Notes under the pieces: model-generated
Databases searched by the model: none
What the model saw: the letters and a program-made list of their open reading frames with translations, nothing else
What the model was told of the DNA's origin: nothing
Translations under genes and position numbers: made by a program
Assembly: GCA_949293245.1 (NCBI GenBank)
Contig: CASFCS010000026.1
Span: 21,670-85,669, forward strand
DNA length: 64,000 nucleotides
Source of the DNA: an uncultured bacterium
GTDB taxonomy: Bacteria; Bacillota; Clostridia; Oscillospirales; Oscillospiraceae
Direction of reading: 5' to 3'
In this document: positions 36,772 to 45,598 of the stretch, in pieces
How the letters are laid out: each line of letters starts with the position of its first letter
Numbering within the stretch: position 1 is the stretch's first letter

Positions 36772-37113
36772 TCAGAAGGGCAGATTCAGCCCGCCGGTCA
36801 GGCGGGACATCTGCTCGGCGGCGTCGTCCCCCGCCTTGCGGGTGGCCTCGTTCACCGCCGCCACGATCAGGTCCTGCAGCATCTCCACGTCGTCGGGGTC
36901 CACCGCCTCAGGATCGATGGTCACCGAAACCAGCTCCCGCTTGCCGGACACCCGGGCGGTCACCACGCCGCCGGCGCTGGCCTCGTACTCCTTGCTCTCC
37001 AGCTCGGCCTGCATCCGCTGCATCTCCTGCTGCATCTTCTGGGCCTGCTTGATCATGTTCATGTTCATGCCGCCCATGCCGGCCATACCCCGGCCGCCAA
37101 AGCCCTTTGCCAT
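36772..37113 (-). CDS. YbaB/EbfC nucleoid-associated protein
   Basis: 113 residues with a Gly/Met-rich N-terminus, a helix reading [18 protein letters not shown], and the core [24 protein letters not shown], diagnostic for YbaB/EbfC. The protein dimerises and binds DNA. The ATG follows AAGGAGGAAACATCC, 16 bp after dnaX, the usual dnaX-ybaB arrangement. Confidence 0.95.
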   Translation of the reverse strand: MAKGFGGRGMAGMGGMNMNMIKQAQKMQQEMQRMQAELESKEYEASAGGVVTARVSGKRELVSVTIDPEAVDPDDVEMLQDLIVAAVNEATRKAGDDAAEQMSRLTGGLNLPF

Positions 37114-37129
37114 GGATGTTTCCTCCTTA

Positions 37130-38878
<1,749 letters not shown>

Positions 38879-38933
38879 GTCCGTCACCCTCCTTGTGAGA
38901 TTTGCGGCGGCAAAAGAAAAGAGATCGGTTCAC

Positions 38934-39212
38934 AACAAGGCCGCACACCGGCCTTTGAAGCGTGCGCTATGTCCGTTACCTGCGCAGCCGGCTCAAGAAC
39001 GGTACCCCCGCGGCACACGCGGCTTGCCGCTTAGTGCTGCTCGGTTCCCCGCCTGACACGGTTCACGGGGCCACGTTGCGCGGGACCGGCCTATCATCGC
39101 TGCTTACGCAGGGCAGACGACACAGCGCACGTCCGGGGGCCGGGATTCATCCCTGCTATAGCGGGTTGCAGATACAGGGCACCGCTAACTCCCCGACTAG
39201 TGCGGCCTTGCT
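38934..39212 (-). ncRNA. ffs: Signal recognition particle RNA, large bacterial type
   Basis: The minus strand carries GTCAGGCGGGGAACCGAGCA, the domain IV loop that binds Ffh (GTCAGG, GGAA tetraloop, AGCAGCACTAAG). It also has the Alu-domain segment with GGTGCCCTGTATCTGCAA and CCGCTATAGCAGGG, as in the Bacillus scRNA. The ends pair through an 11-nt inverted repeat (38936-38946 with 39200-39210), and a further flanking repeat extends to about 38922 and 39224. Length near 275 nt fits the large type with the Alu domain. Exact ends are inferred from pairing. Confidence 0.92.
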
Positions 39213-39245
39213 CTGAACCGATCTGGTTCCACAAAGCTATGGATT

Positions 39246-39274
39246 ATTGTACTACATCTTCTCCAATTTATCAA
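39246..39274 (-). promoter_or_regulatory. Promoter for SRP RNA
   Basis: On the minus strand, TTGATA (39274-39269) and TACAAT (39251-39246) are separated by 17 bp, about 25-35 bp upstream of the RNA 5' end. Confidence 0.8.
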
Positions 39275-39296
39275 GTCGCACTTTTCAAAAAAAGTC

Positions 39297-39324
39297 TTTA
39301 CATTTCTGAAATATCTGCTATAAT
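39297..39324 (+). promoter_or_regulatory. Promoter for the tRNA-Ala pair
   Basis: TTTACA (39297-39302) and TATAAT (39319-39324) have a 16-bp spacer, reading toward the two tRNA-like sequences. Confidence 0.75.
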
Positions 39325-39385
39325 ATAAAAGCTGTCAGTTCTCCGGAAGAAAAAGAAAGGGCAGCGATAGAAAAGACATCAATAT

Positions 39386-39426
39386 GGGCCTATAGCTCAG
39401 CTGGGAGAGCGTTCGGTTCGCATCCA
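39386..39426 (+). pseudogene. 5' part of a tRNA-Ala, 3' half missing
   Basis: The sequence has a 7-nt acceptor strand (GGGCCTA), a complete D-arm (GCTCAGCTGGGAGAGC), a 5' anticodon strand TTCGG and loop TTCGCAT (anticodon CGC). After CATCC the sequence leaves the tRNA pattern. About 35 nt (positions 39-73) are absent; the CCA at 39424-39426 could be the original 3' end. It is either truncated by recombination or damaged by the same kind of assembly gap seen in rpoB and fusA. Confidence 0.75.
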
Positions 39427-39555
39427 TATGTAGTCACATCCCACAGCTTTGGTTTCCTTCCAACTTGGCAGTCCGATTTTCCGGATTTCGCCTCAAAATC
39501 GAATATCTCAAAAATCTGTTTTTCATAACTTTTTTAATTGAAAAATGGCTGATTT

Positions 39556-39631
39556 GGGCGGTTAGCTCAGCTGGGAGAGCGCGGCGTTCGCATCGCCGAG
39601 GTCGAGGGTTCGATCCCCTTACCGTCCACCA
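39556..39631 (+). tRNA. tRNA-Ala (anticodon CGC)
   Basis: A full cloverleaf: acceptor GGGCGGT pairs with ACCGTCC, including the G3:U70 wobble that specifies alanine. The anticodon arm is CGGCG-TTCGCAT-CGCCG, giving anticodon CGC (codon GCG). The T-arm is present and CCA is encoded at 39629-39631. It marks the left border of the accessory region. Confidence 0.95.
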
Positions 39632-39638
39632 AAATTGG

Positions 39639-39670
39639 AAATCGCCGCAGTGAAAACTGCGGCGATTTTT
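39639..39670 (+). terminator. tRNA-Ala terminator
   Basis: A 12-bp stem (39639-39650 with 39657-39668) and T5, eight bases after the tRNA. Confidence 0.88.
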
Positions 39671-39672
39671 CA

Positions 39673-39753
39673 TTTGACCACAGAAATACCACAGACGGAT
39701 TTCCGGTTTGACCACTTGACGGGCACCCCCTTCTCGGGAGTGCCCGCCTTTTT
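39673..39753 (+). repeat. Paired TTTGACCAC repeats and a second terminator
   Basis: TTTGACCAC occurs at 39673-39681 and 39707-39715, 34 bp apart, immediately past the tRNA 3' end. Short direct repeats at this place resemble arm-type integrase sites, but this is inference. A hairpin (about 39720-39747, one G-T or mismatch) with T6 follows. The remaining bases to 39914 hold nothing I can support. Confidence 0.45.
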
Positions 39754-39914
39754 TGTTTACAGCGGCCCAGAAGTTGAGGGGCTTTCTTCGGAATCTGGGA
39801 TATGACGGTGACCTGGCCAGCGCCTACGACCACTTTATGCGCCGGACGATGTTCCTCCAGCGCATAGAGGAGGTTCAGAGTTCCAGAGGCCTAAAAGCGA
39901 GCCAAGATATTTTG

Positions 39915-40667
39915 TTATCCTTCAAACTTCTCAATCCGGCAGAGCCCCATTTTCCCCCACGGGCCGCTGACCATTTTGCCCAGGGCCGAAGAAATTTGTA
40001 TGGCGTGCTCTGCGTTAGCCGCGATCAGGAAGTAATCTCTCACAGTGCCTTTTGGGCAGGTAAGAACGGATACCGGTTTATTTTGAACCCCTTCGATTCC
40101 AAGCAATCTTTCTTTGAACTCCGGGAAAAAGGTCTCCGGCTTTTTCCGGGGACGGTGATTGTAGAGCACCACACTTTGTCCCCGCTTCAAGTAATCGCTC
40201 AGTTCTTCGTCCCATACATACTTGACGCTTTTCGCCGAACGCTTTCCAACGCTCTTCACGCTGAGACCATTGTCGGGATCCAGAAAAACAATCTCACAAG
40301 GTGCCAATGTCTCCAAGGCATTGTTGTGCCACTGATATCGGCCAGCAACAGAAATCGCTTCGTGATAATACACTGTTTTACCGGGATTCAGAAGAGCTGC
40401 TTGTTCCAGCTGAGCAATGGAACGTACATCACTTTCCGAGATTTCACGCAGCGCACCAGCCAGGGGTTCGTCACACACGAAATACTTCGGATTGATTTTG
40501 TGTTTTCCATCCTCATGGAGAAAGGTGCCAGTATCTTTGTCCCGCTCGCTTTCCGGCGGCTCTGCCTTATACCAGTTGACACCCAAAGAAAAACCCTCCG
40601 AAAGAAGTGCTTTCAAAAGTCCGAATTTCCCAAAATCACCAATGTCGCCCGCATATCGATCCTGCAT
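39915..40667 (-). CDS. Unrecognised protein, last gene of the putative defense operon
   Basis: A 250-residue soluble protein starting MQDRYAGDIGDFGKFGLL. I recall similar N-termini in scattered bacterial accessory proteins but cannot name a function. A CEIVFLD-P-D-N-G segment (130-134) after a hydrophobic strand resembles a Rossmann-like motif, as at motif IV of some methyltransferases. KRGQSVVLYNHRPR follows, perhaps the next strand. The start is ATG behind GAGGGA; an in-frame GTG four codons upstream is less likely. It lies 24 bp after the preceding gene and ends the operon. Methyltransferase-like folding is only a guess. Confidence 0.7.
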   Translation of the reverse strand: MQDRYAGDIGDFGKFGLLKALLSEGFSLGVNWYKAEPPESERDKDTGTFLHEDGKHKINPKYFVCDEPLAGALREISESDVRSIAQLEQAALLNPGKTVYYHEAISVAGRYQWHNNALETLAPCEIVFLDPDNGLSVKSVGKRSAKSVKYVWDEELSDYLKRGQSVVLYNHRPRKKPETFFPEFKERLLGIEGVQNKPVSVLTCPKGTVRDYFLIAANAEHAIQISSALGKMVSGPWGKMGLCRIEKFEG

Positions 40668-40691
40668 ACATTCCCTCACTTTTTCAAACGC

Positions 40692-41240
40692 TCATGATGG
40701 ATGTTCTTCCTCCGACAGGCGGAACACCACCATCTCATCTATCGATATTTCACTCAGTTTGCAGGGGATACCGCCCCGAAGATAGGGCTGTAACTGATAA
40801 AATGCCATGCATTGCTCCAAATGCTCCAGCAGCTTGGCAGAGCGGCGGCGGTATCCATACTGCTTCAGCAGGGTTCGCAGCTTGATGCGCACATAACCGC
40901 AGTCCGAGAAAAATCGCAAGCGGAATCGCACTTCTTTGAAGTACAAATCCAAATTCGAGAAATCACTGAGAAAGGATTCTTCACTGAGATGGGCACCGCA
41001 ATCGGCGGCATCCCGCTGAATCACAGGAAATTCCCGGTCGATACAGGGTTTCTCCCGAAGGTACAGCGACCAGTAGGCCACATCCAGCAGAAAGGTACGC
41101 CTGCTTTTCGCCAAATCCGGTGCAAGAAATGTCTGTTCCTCTGCCCATATTTTCTCCAAAAGCGCCGACTCCGCCCGGATGTCCAAGTCCCGGAAGCTCA
41201 GAAGCGCCGCCACGTCCAAAGCAGCATAAGGAAGCCCCAT
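40692..41240 (-). CDS. Unrecognised 182-residue protein coupled to the helicase-HNH gene
   Basis: The soluble, helix-rich protein begins MGLPYAALDVAALLSFRDLD. Many Leu/Arg-rich amphipathic segments (RTLLKQYGYRRRSAKLLEHLEQ) suggest a helical bundle. No catalytic motif is evident. Its ATG shares one base with the stop (TAATG) of the helicase-HNH gene, which implies translational coupling and a shared complex. It could be a specificity or regulatory subunit; this is inference from context only. Confidence 0.68.
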   Translation of the reverse strand: MGLPYAALDVAALLSFRDLDIRAESALLEKIWAEEQTFLAPDLAKSRRTFLLDVAYWSLYLREKPCIDREFPVIQRDAADCGAHLSEESFLSDFSNLDLYFKEVRFRLRFFSDCGYVRIKLRTLLKQYGYRRRSAKLLEHLEQCMAFYQLQPYLRGGIPCKLSEISIDEMVVFRLSEEEHPS

Positions 41241-43492
41241 TACTGGTCCCCCTTGCGTCCATTACAGCTGCGGCACAGGATCTGCAGATTTTCCGGCACG
41301 CTCTTTCCACCTTTGTTCATGGGGAGGATATGATCCACTTGAAAGGGAACCCTGCTGGCCGCTTCCATGCCGCAGCAGGCACAGCGATAGGTTCCCTGCG
41401 GCGTTTGGGCCTTGTCAAAGGCCCCATCTCTCAGTTCTTTTTCTCTCTGGGGATCCAGCTTGCCGATCTCATAGAGGGGGAGATCTTCCAACGCCTTGGT
41501 GTCATAAGTAATATGCTCGTCATAGAGGCCGGGATGGGCCAGCTTGTTTTTCTCGATCTCCACCTGATGCATAAAGTATAGCTTTCGCCCAAAGAACAGC
41601 CGCAGAAGGTTGTCATCCCCCTGGTTCCAAAGCGAATCAACATACTCCGCCGCTTTCCTCTGACCCATATCCTCATCCCAAATGTGTTTGGCAATGGCTC
41701 CCACATCCAGACGGCTGCGGTCAATATGGTCAAAGGTATAGAAGGCAGGGGCTGCCTCATACTGGGCATAGTACTTCAAAATGCGCACCACATCATCTGT
41801 TGAGTAAGGCGGGATCATCTCGCCGCAGAAATAGGTATTCCGGCACTGGCGCTCCATCTGCCTCAGAACTTCCTTGGGCAGATACTCCTCTGTCGCACCA
41901 AAACTTGAAAAGAGGGCGGGCAAATTCTTCATCATCTGGCGGTAGGCCTCTGCCGTACTGTCATAGACCATGACCTGACAGGAGAGGTCCATGCCGTTTT
42001 CCTCCAGATAGGAAAAGGCATACATCCCCACGGGGATCCGCTGGGTAAAAGGCACCTTCTCCAAGGCAGTGGTATCGATGGAGTTATCCAGCATGGTAGC
42101 AAATTCTTCAATTTTGGAGAGGGAAATCATGCGGATTTCCCTCTGAATGCGGTCTGCCATATCGTCCGAGAACTCGTTATTCCCTTCAAACAGGCTCTCG
42201 GGATTGACCCAGGCGATATGCTCATCCCAGTCGTCCACAAAGGATACGATGTAGGCGGTATCCGTTCCTCCTGCAGCGGGTCCGCGCAGTGCGCGTCCCA
42301 CCATCTGGGTCATCAGAATGGTGGAGACGGTGGGGCGGGCCAAAAAGACTGTACCGGTTTTCGGCAGGTCGACACCCTCCGTCAGGATATTGACATTGAT
42401 GAGAACCTGGAGGTTTCCATCCCGATAGGCTTGCAGCTTCTGCTCATTGTCCTCCCGGCTTACAGTCACGCCGGTAACCGCATCCCGGATCGAGGAAACC
42501 ACATAGTCCGAGGCAATCCCCTCTTTTCGGAACAATGCATTCAGTGCGATCGCATGGTCTACATTTACCGCGAAAACAATGGTCTGGCCATATTTCTTCT
42601 GTCCTTCCCGGTAAGTATCCACAATCAGTCGATTACGGAGCGCACTGTCAGCGATCTGCCGGGCCACATCCTCCGGAAGCGTATCCAGATGCTGAATGCT
42701 CTCCCAGGCCTCCAGCCCCAATTCCTGACCATACTGCTCCTCCGTCTGGTAGCTCTCAAACACCGGCTTGGCCAGGATTCTGCGGCTGATCAGATCCTTC
42801 AGACTGATCTGATAGGTGATGCCCACATCGTTGTGCACCACCACATCGTTCTTTACGCCGTCCGTGTAGATTTTACCCAGCAGTCCCTGCTCATCCTCCG
42901 CTGTGCGGAAAGGCGTGGCAGTCAGGCCGATGAGCTTCACATAGGGCACCCTGAACCGGACATAGTCGATCACCCGCCGGTAGGTCTTTGCCGTGGAGTG
43001 GTGGGCCTCATCTACCACCAGGAAAAGTTCTTCCTCCCCGGCAAGCCACTCGTCCAGAGCAGACAGATTGCGGCCAATGCTGTCCTTGCTGACAATGAGC
43101 AGGTCGTCATCCGGGCAGATGTCAACGGTTCTGCCGTGACTGCCGGAACCGGAGATGATCCGGTAGCGGAAGCCGGAGATGTGGGGAATCACCTCGGTAT
43201 ATGCGTACTTCTGGAAGGCCTCCGCCGCCTGGTCCAGCAGCATTTGCCGGTGGGCCATCCACAGAATTTTTTTATGCCGGTCAACGGCGTTGTGTAGCAG
43301 CCACAGTGCTGCGGTATAGGTCTTTCCTCCTCCGGTGGGAAGCACCACCAATGTGCTGAACGCCGCATTGGTATTGATTTGGTCCATGCACTCCATGGCC
43401 TTTTTCTGATGCTCATAGGGTACGCGGTCATTGACGCCGCTACGGGGCGCGATCCGCCCACTGGATGTGATCTCTTTTCTCTCTACCATCAT
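41240..43492 (-). CDS. SF2 DEAD/DEAH-box helicase fused to a C-terminal HNH nuclease
   Basis: 750 residues. Helicase motifs: Walker A LPTGGGKT (51-58), D161-E-A-H164, GLTATPF (about 189-195), a motif V-like NILTEGVDLP and motif VI QMVGRALRG. This is the type I/III restriction-like SF2 subgroup. Residues about 490-690 are of unknown fold. The last about 50 residues form an HNH domain: C-A-C-C-G, VDHILPMNKGG, an Asn, and C-R-S-C-N-G-R-K. Such a fusion would translocate on or unwind DNA and cut it. The start follows AAAAGGAAGC. It is the centre of the five-gene operon. Confidence 0.9.
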   Translation of the reverse strand: MMVERKEITSSGRIAPRSGVNDRVPYEHQKKAMECMDQINTNAAFSTLVVLPTGGGKTYTAALWLLHNAVDRHKKILWMAHRQMLLDQAAEAFQKYAYTEVIPHISGFRYRIISGSGSHGRTVDICPDDDLLIVSKDSIGRNLSALDEWLAGEEELFLVVDEAHHSTAKTYRRVIDYVRFRVPYVKLIGLTATPFRTAEDEQGLLGKIYTDGVKNDVVVHNDVGITYQISLKDLISRRILAKPVFESYQTEEQYGQELGLEAWESIQHLDTLPEDVARQIADSALRNRLIVDTYREGQKKYGQTIVFAVNVDHAIALNALFRKEGIASDYVVSSIRDAVTGVTVSREDNEQKLQAYRDGNLQVLINVNILTEGVDLPKTGTVFLARPTVSTILMTQMVGRALRGPAAGGTDTAYIVSFVDDWDEHIAWVNPESLFEGNNEFSDDMADRIQREIRMISLSKIEEFATMLDNSIDTTALEKVPFTQRIPVGMYAFSYLEENGMDLSCQVMVYDSTAEAYRQMMKNLPALFSSFGATEEYLPKEVLRQMERQCRNTYFCGEMIPPYSTDDVVRILKYYAQYEAAPAFYTFDHIDRSRLDVGAIAKHIWDEDMGQRKAAEYVDSLWNQGDDNLLRLFFGRKLYFMHQVEIEKNKLAHPGLYDEHITYDTKALEDLPLYEIGKLDPQREKELRDGAFDKAQTPQGTYRCACCGMEAASRVPFQVDHILPMNKGGKSVPENLQILCRSCNGRKGDQ

Positions 43493-43516
43493 AAAGCTTC
43501 CTTTTCTCTATTTTGT

Positions 43517-44893
43517 TCAAAAAGACCGGCCCGCCAACTGGTAGCAGATCTGAATGGTGGAACTTTTTCCGCTGGGGGTGGTATGCATCACCACATCTCC
43601 GAGGCTCATGGCCTGATACATGGCGCTGCATACGGAGGGCATCTTGTTCTGCAAGTCCATGGCCTTATGGATCTCACCGGAAATCAGCGTACAGCTGGTC
43701 TTGCCATTCTCCTGATGCTGAGCAAGTGTTTGGAGAATATACCGAAGGATCTCCGCTGTCCCCACATTCTGCCTCGCCTGCGCGGCTTGATTGGCCTTGG
43801 AGACTTTGGACGTTGGGACAACAGCATAGCTTATGTGGGAGGGACCGGCCAATCTGCACTCCAGCGTCTCCAGTTCCTCATCCGTCAAAGGGACTCCATC
43901 CAGCCCCTGCTTCAGCCACATGCCGCTCTCCCGAATCTCCTTCTCCGGACTGAATCGGCCCAACCAGGAGCTGCCGGCCTGAAAATCTTCCGTCTGATGG
44001 AGCGAGGCAATGATCCCCTCCTCCAGACGCAACCGCTGCTCCTGCGTTTCCACTTCAAAGGCAGAAAACGTCATGTGCGTCCTGAGGTACCGGCTGACCG
44101 CCTGCTCCACTTCTCGCTCCCGATGCAGATCCTCCATTCCCCGGTAAGGGGGCCGGGAGGTATCCAGCGACCAGATCGCAAGATATGGGTCCCCATCCCG
44201 ATTCAGCAACGCTTTTCCAATGTTTTTACGAAAAATGCTCCCGTTGTGATTCTCCCGCACAAAATGGTCTCTCAGTCTCTTGCGCAGGCGGTCGGGGGAT
44301 GTATGGGTACCCACCCGCACAATGCGGGGCATCCCACGGTAAGTCTCCCCCTCCTCAAAGACCAGATAAATCCCATTCCGGAAGGGCACCTCATCGATCT
44401 CCTCCCAGGTATATCTGGGCAGTGCGGTCAGATGCTGGTGCAGGCGGAGACAGCGGGATACTGCATCATCACACGGAGCTGAATCTGCCAATTGCTGCTG
44501 CAGAAAAGCTATTCTTTCTCCAATAGAGAGATTTCCCAGAGGAAGAATCGCGTGAGGTAGATGTGGCAGAAGGTGCTGATAGTAGCGCCGCCCTGCCAGG
44601 ATGAGGAAGGTATCGCGCTCCAAATCAAACCGCTCTCCCATCTGTGTAAGTACATAGTTGGCCCAGTCCCGCTGCCTGTGCTCCGGAAGGTCAGCGAGGG
44701 TCAGGTCATAGGGCGCAATCACATCCGACTCTTCTACCAGACCGTATTTTGCGGACAGGATATAGACCTTGTCCGCGTTCCGTCTGGCGTATTGGTGAGA
44801 AAGAGAAAACAACCGACTGGGCGCATACAGCTCCCGGGCAGGACATGGGCGATCCGTCTTCAATTTGCTACAGGAAATCAGCGCGATCTTCAT
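43517..44893 (-). CDS. DUF6884-like / GIY-YIG / winged-helix protein
   Basis: 458 residues. Residues 1-135 resemble DUF6884 (KIALISCSK, ARELYAPSRLF, YILSAKYGLV, PYDLTLADLP). Residues about 172-312 look like a GIY-YIG nuclease: G174-I-Y-L-V, R193-V-G replacing the second motif, the RLRKRLRDHF helix, Glu292 as the likely catalytic acid and a terminal SSWLG. Residues about 375-455 have a helical, DNA-binding-like pattern ending in a wing (SGKSSTIQICYQL). A nuclease assembled with a sensor-like N-terminus fits a defense role. Start ATG behind GGGAGGAATCAACTCC. It lies 41 nt after the first gene and 24 nt before the helicase. Confidence 0.8.
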   Translation of the reverse strand: MKIALISCSKLKTDRPCPARELYAPSRLFSLSHQYARRNADKVYILSAKYGLVEESDVIAPYDLTLADLPEHRQRDWANYVLTQMGERFDLERDTFLILAGRRYYQHLLPHLPHAILPLGNLSIGERIAFLQQQLADSAPCDDAVSRCLRLHQHLTALPRYTWEEIDEVPFRNGIYLVFEEGETYRGMPRIVRVGTHTSPDRLRKRLRDHFVRENHNGSIFRKNIGKALLNRDGDPYLAIWSLDTSRPPYRGMEDLHREREVEQAVSRYLRTHMTFSAFEVETQEQRLRLEEGIIASLHQTEDFQAGSSWLGRFSPEKEIRESGMWLKQGLDGVPLTDEELETLECRLAGPSHISYAVVPTSKVSKANQAAQARQNVGTAEILRYILQTLAQHQENGKTSCTLISGEIHKAMDLQNKMPSVCSAMYQAMSLGDVVMHTTPSGKSSTIQICYQLAGRSF

Positions 44894-44934
44894 GGAGTTG
44901 ATTCCTCCCAGTTCATTTTCTCTGAATCAATTAC

Positions 44935-45405
44935 TCAGGTACTGCAATCCTGTGCCGCAAAATACGTTTTCTCCCGATACGGCTCCAACAGCGACAGGTT
45001 CTTTTTGGAGAGATTCAAACCCCATTCCGGTTTGCTGCACTGGCCTGGCTTATCATAGTTTCGGTCAACAAACAGCACATTGGGCGTTTTCCAGACTTTG
45101 GATGGAATCACATAGCACGCAGGCAAAGTGCCATCCTTAAATAGCAGGAGACACACCAGCCGCTGGGGCGAGAGCACCATCTTGTCCTTTCGGATATAGA
45201 CGTAGTCCAAATTCCGTACGGCTTTTACCTGAATCTCATAGTACCGATCATCCACCGGGTTCCTGGCCACAAAGTCGACGCCATGATCATCTACCTCGGA
45301 GGTATAGACATCATATCCATAGGATGCAAACTCCATTTTTGCATAGTACTCAGCGTATCGGCCCAATTGCAAATGTGAAAGTCTGGACCAGATGGTATTT
45401 GGCAT
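44935..45405 (-). CDS. PD-(D/E)xK-like nuclease, first gene of the operon
   Basis: 156 residues. An N-terminal helix (LGRYAEYYAKMEFASYGYDV) is followed by a core reading DHGVD44FVAR and YYEIQ59VK61. The spacing fits the D-x(n)-(E/Q)-x-K active site of restriction-like endonucleases, as in small DUF4365-like proteins. It would act as a DNA or tRNA nuclease. The ATG lies behind a GGGGGGA site, about 50 nt after the predicted operon start. No methyltransferase gene accompanies it, so a classical restriction-modification pair is unlikely. Confidence 0.78.
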   Translation of the reverse strand: MPNTIWSRLSHLQLGRYAEYYAKMEFASYGYDVYTSEVDDHGVDFVARNPVDDRYYEIQVKAVRNLDYVYIRKDKMVLSPQRLVCLLLFKDGTLPACYVIPSKVWKTPNVLFVDRNYDKPGQCSKPEWGLNLSKKNLSLLEPYREKTYFAAQDCST

Positions 45406-45459
45406 TTTCTCTATCCCCCCTTAACAGGGAATTTCGTCAAATTTTTTGCTATGATACTC

Positions 45460-45488
45460 AGTATAACGTCTCTTTCTATATTCGGCAA
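45460..45488 (-). promoter_or_regulatory. Promoter of the putative defense operon
   Basis: On the minus strand TTGCCG (45488-45483) and TATACT (45465-45460) are separated by 17 bp, directly upstream of the PD-(D/E)xK-like gene. Confidence 0.7.
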
Positions 45489-45543
45489 GTAGCAGACTTT
45501 TCGTGCAGAGAAAATATACAGTCAGCATGGTATTGATCCATCA

Positions 45544-45590
45544 AAAACCGGGAGGGTTGCACTTGTTTCAGGCGCAGCCCTCCCGGTTTT
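45544..45590. terminator. Terminator after the tandem integrases
   Basis: A 17-bp stem (45544-45560 with 45574-45590, one G-T pair), flanked by A5 and T4, just past the stop of the second integrase. It isolates the integrase unit from the defense operon. Confidence 0.88.
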
Positions 45591-45598
45591 CTTCCATG

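Noticed and set aside
39753..40697. A 314-codon plus-strand frame opposite the last defense-operon gene
   Set aside because: The minus-strand frame has a good start site, operon spacing and a patterned N-terminus; the plus-strand frame has none.
44935..45405. A classical restriction-modification system
   Set aside because: No methyltransferase motifs are convincing in any of the five genes; the DPDNG motif in the last gene is too weak to call one.
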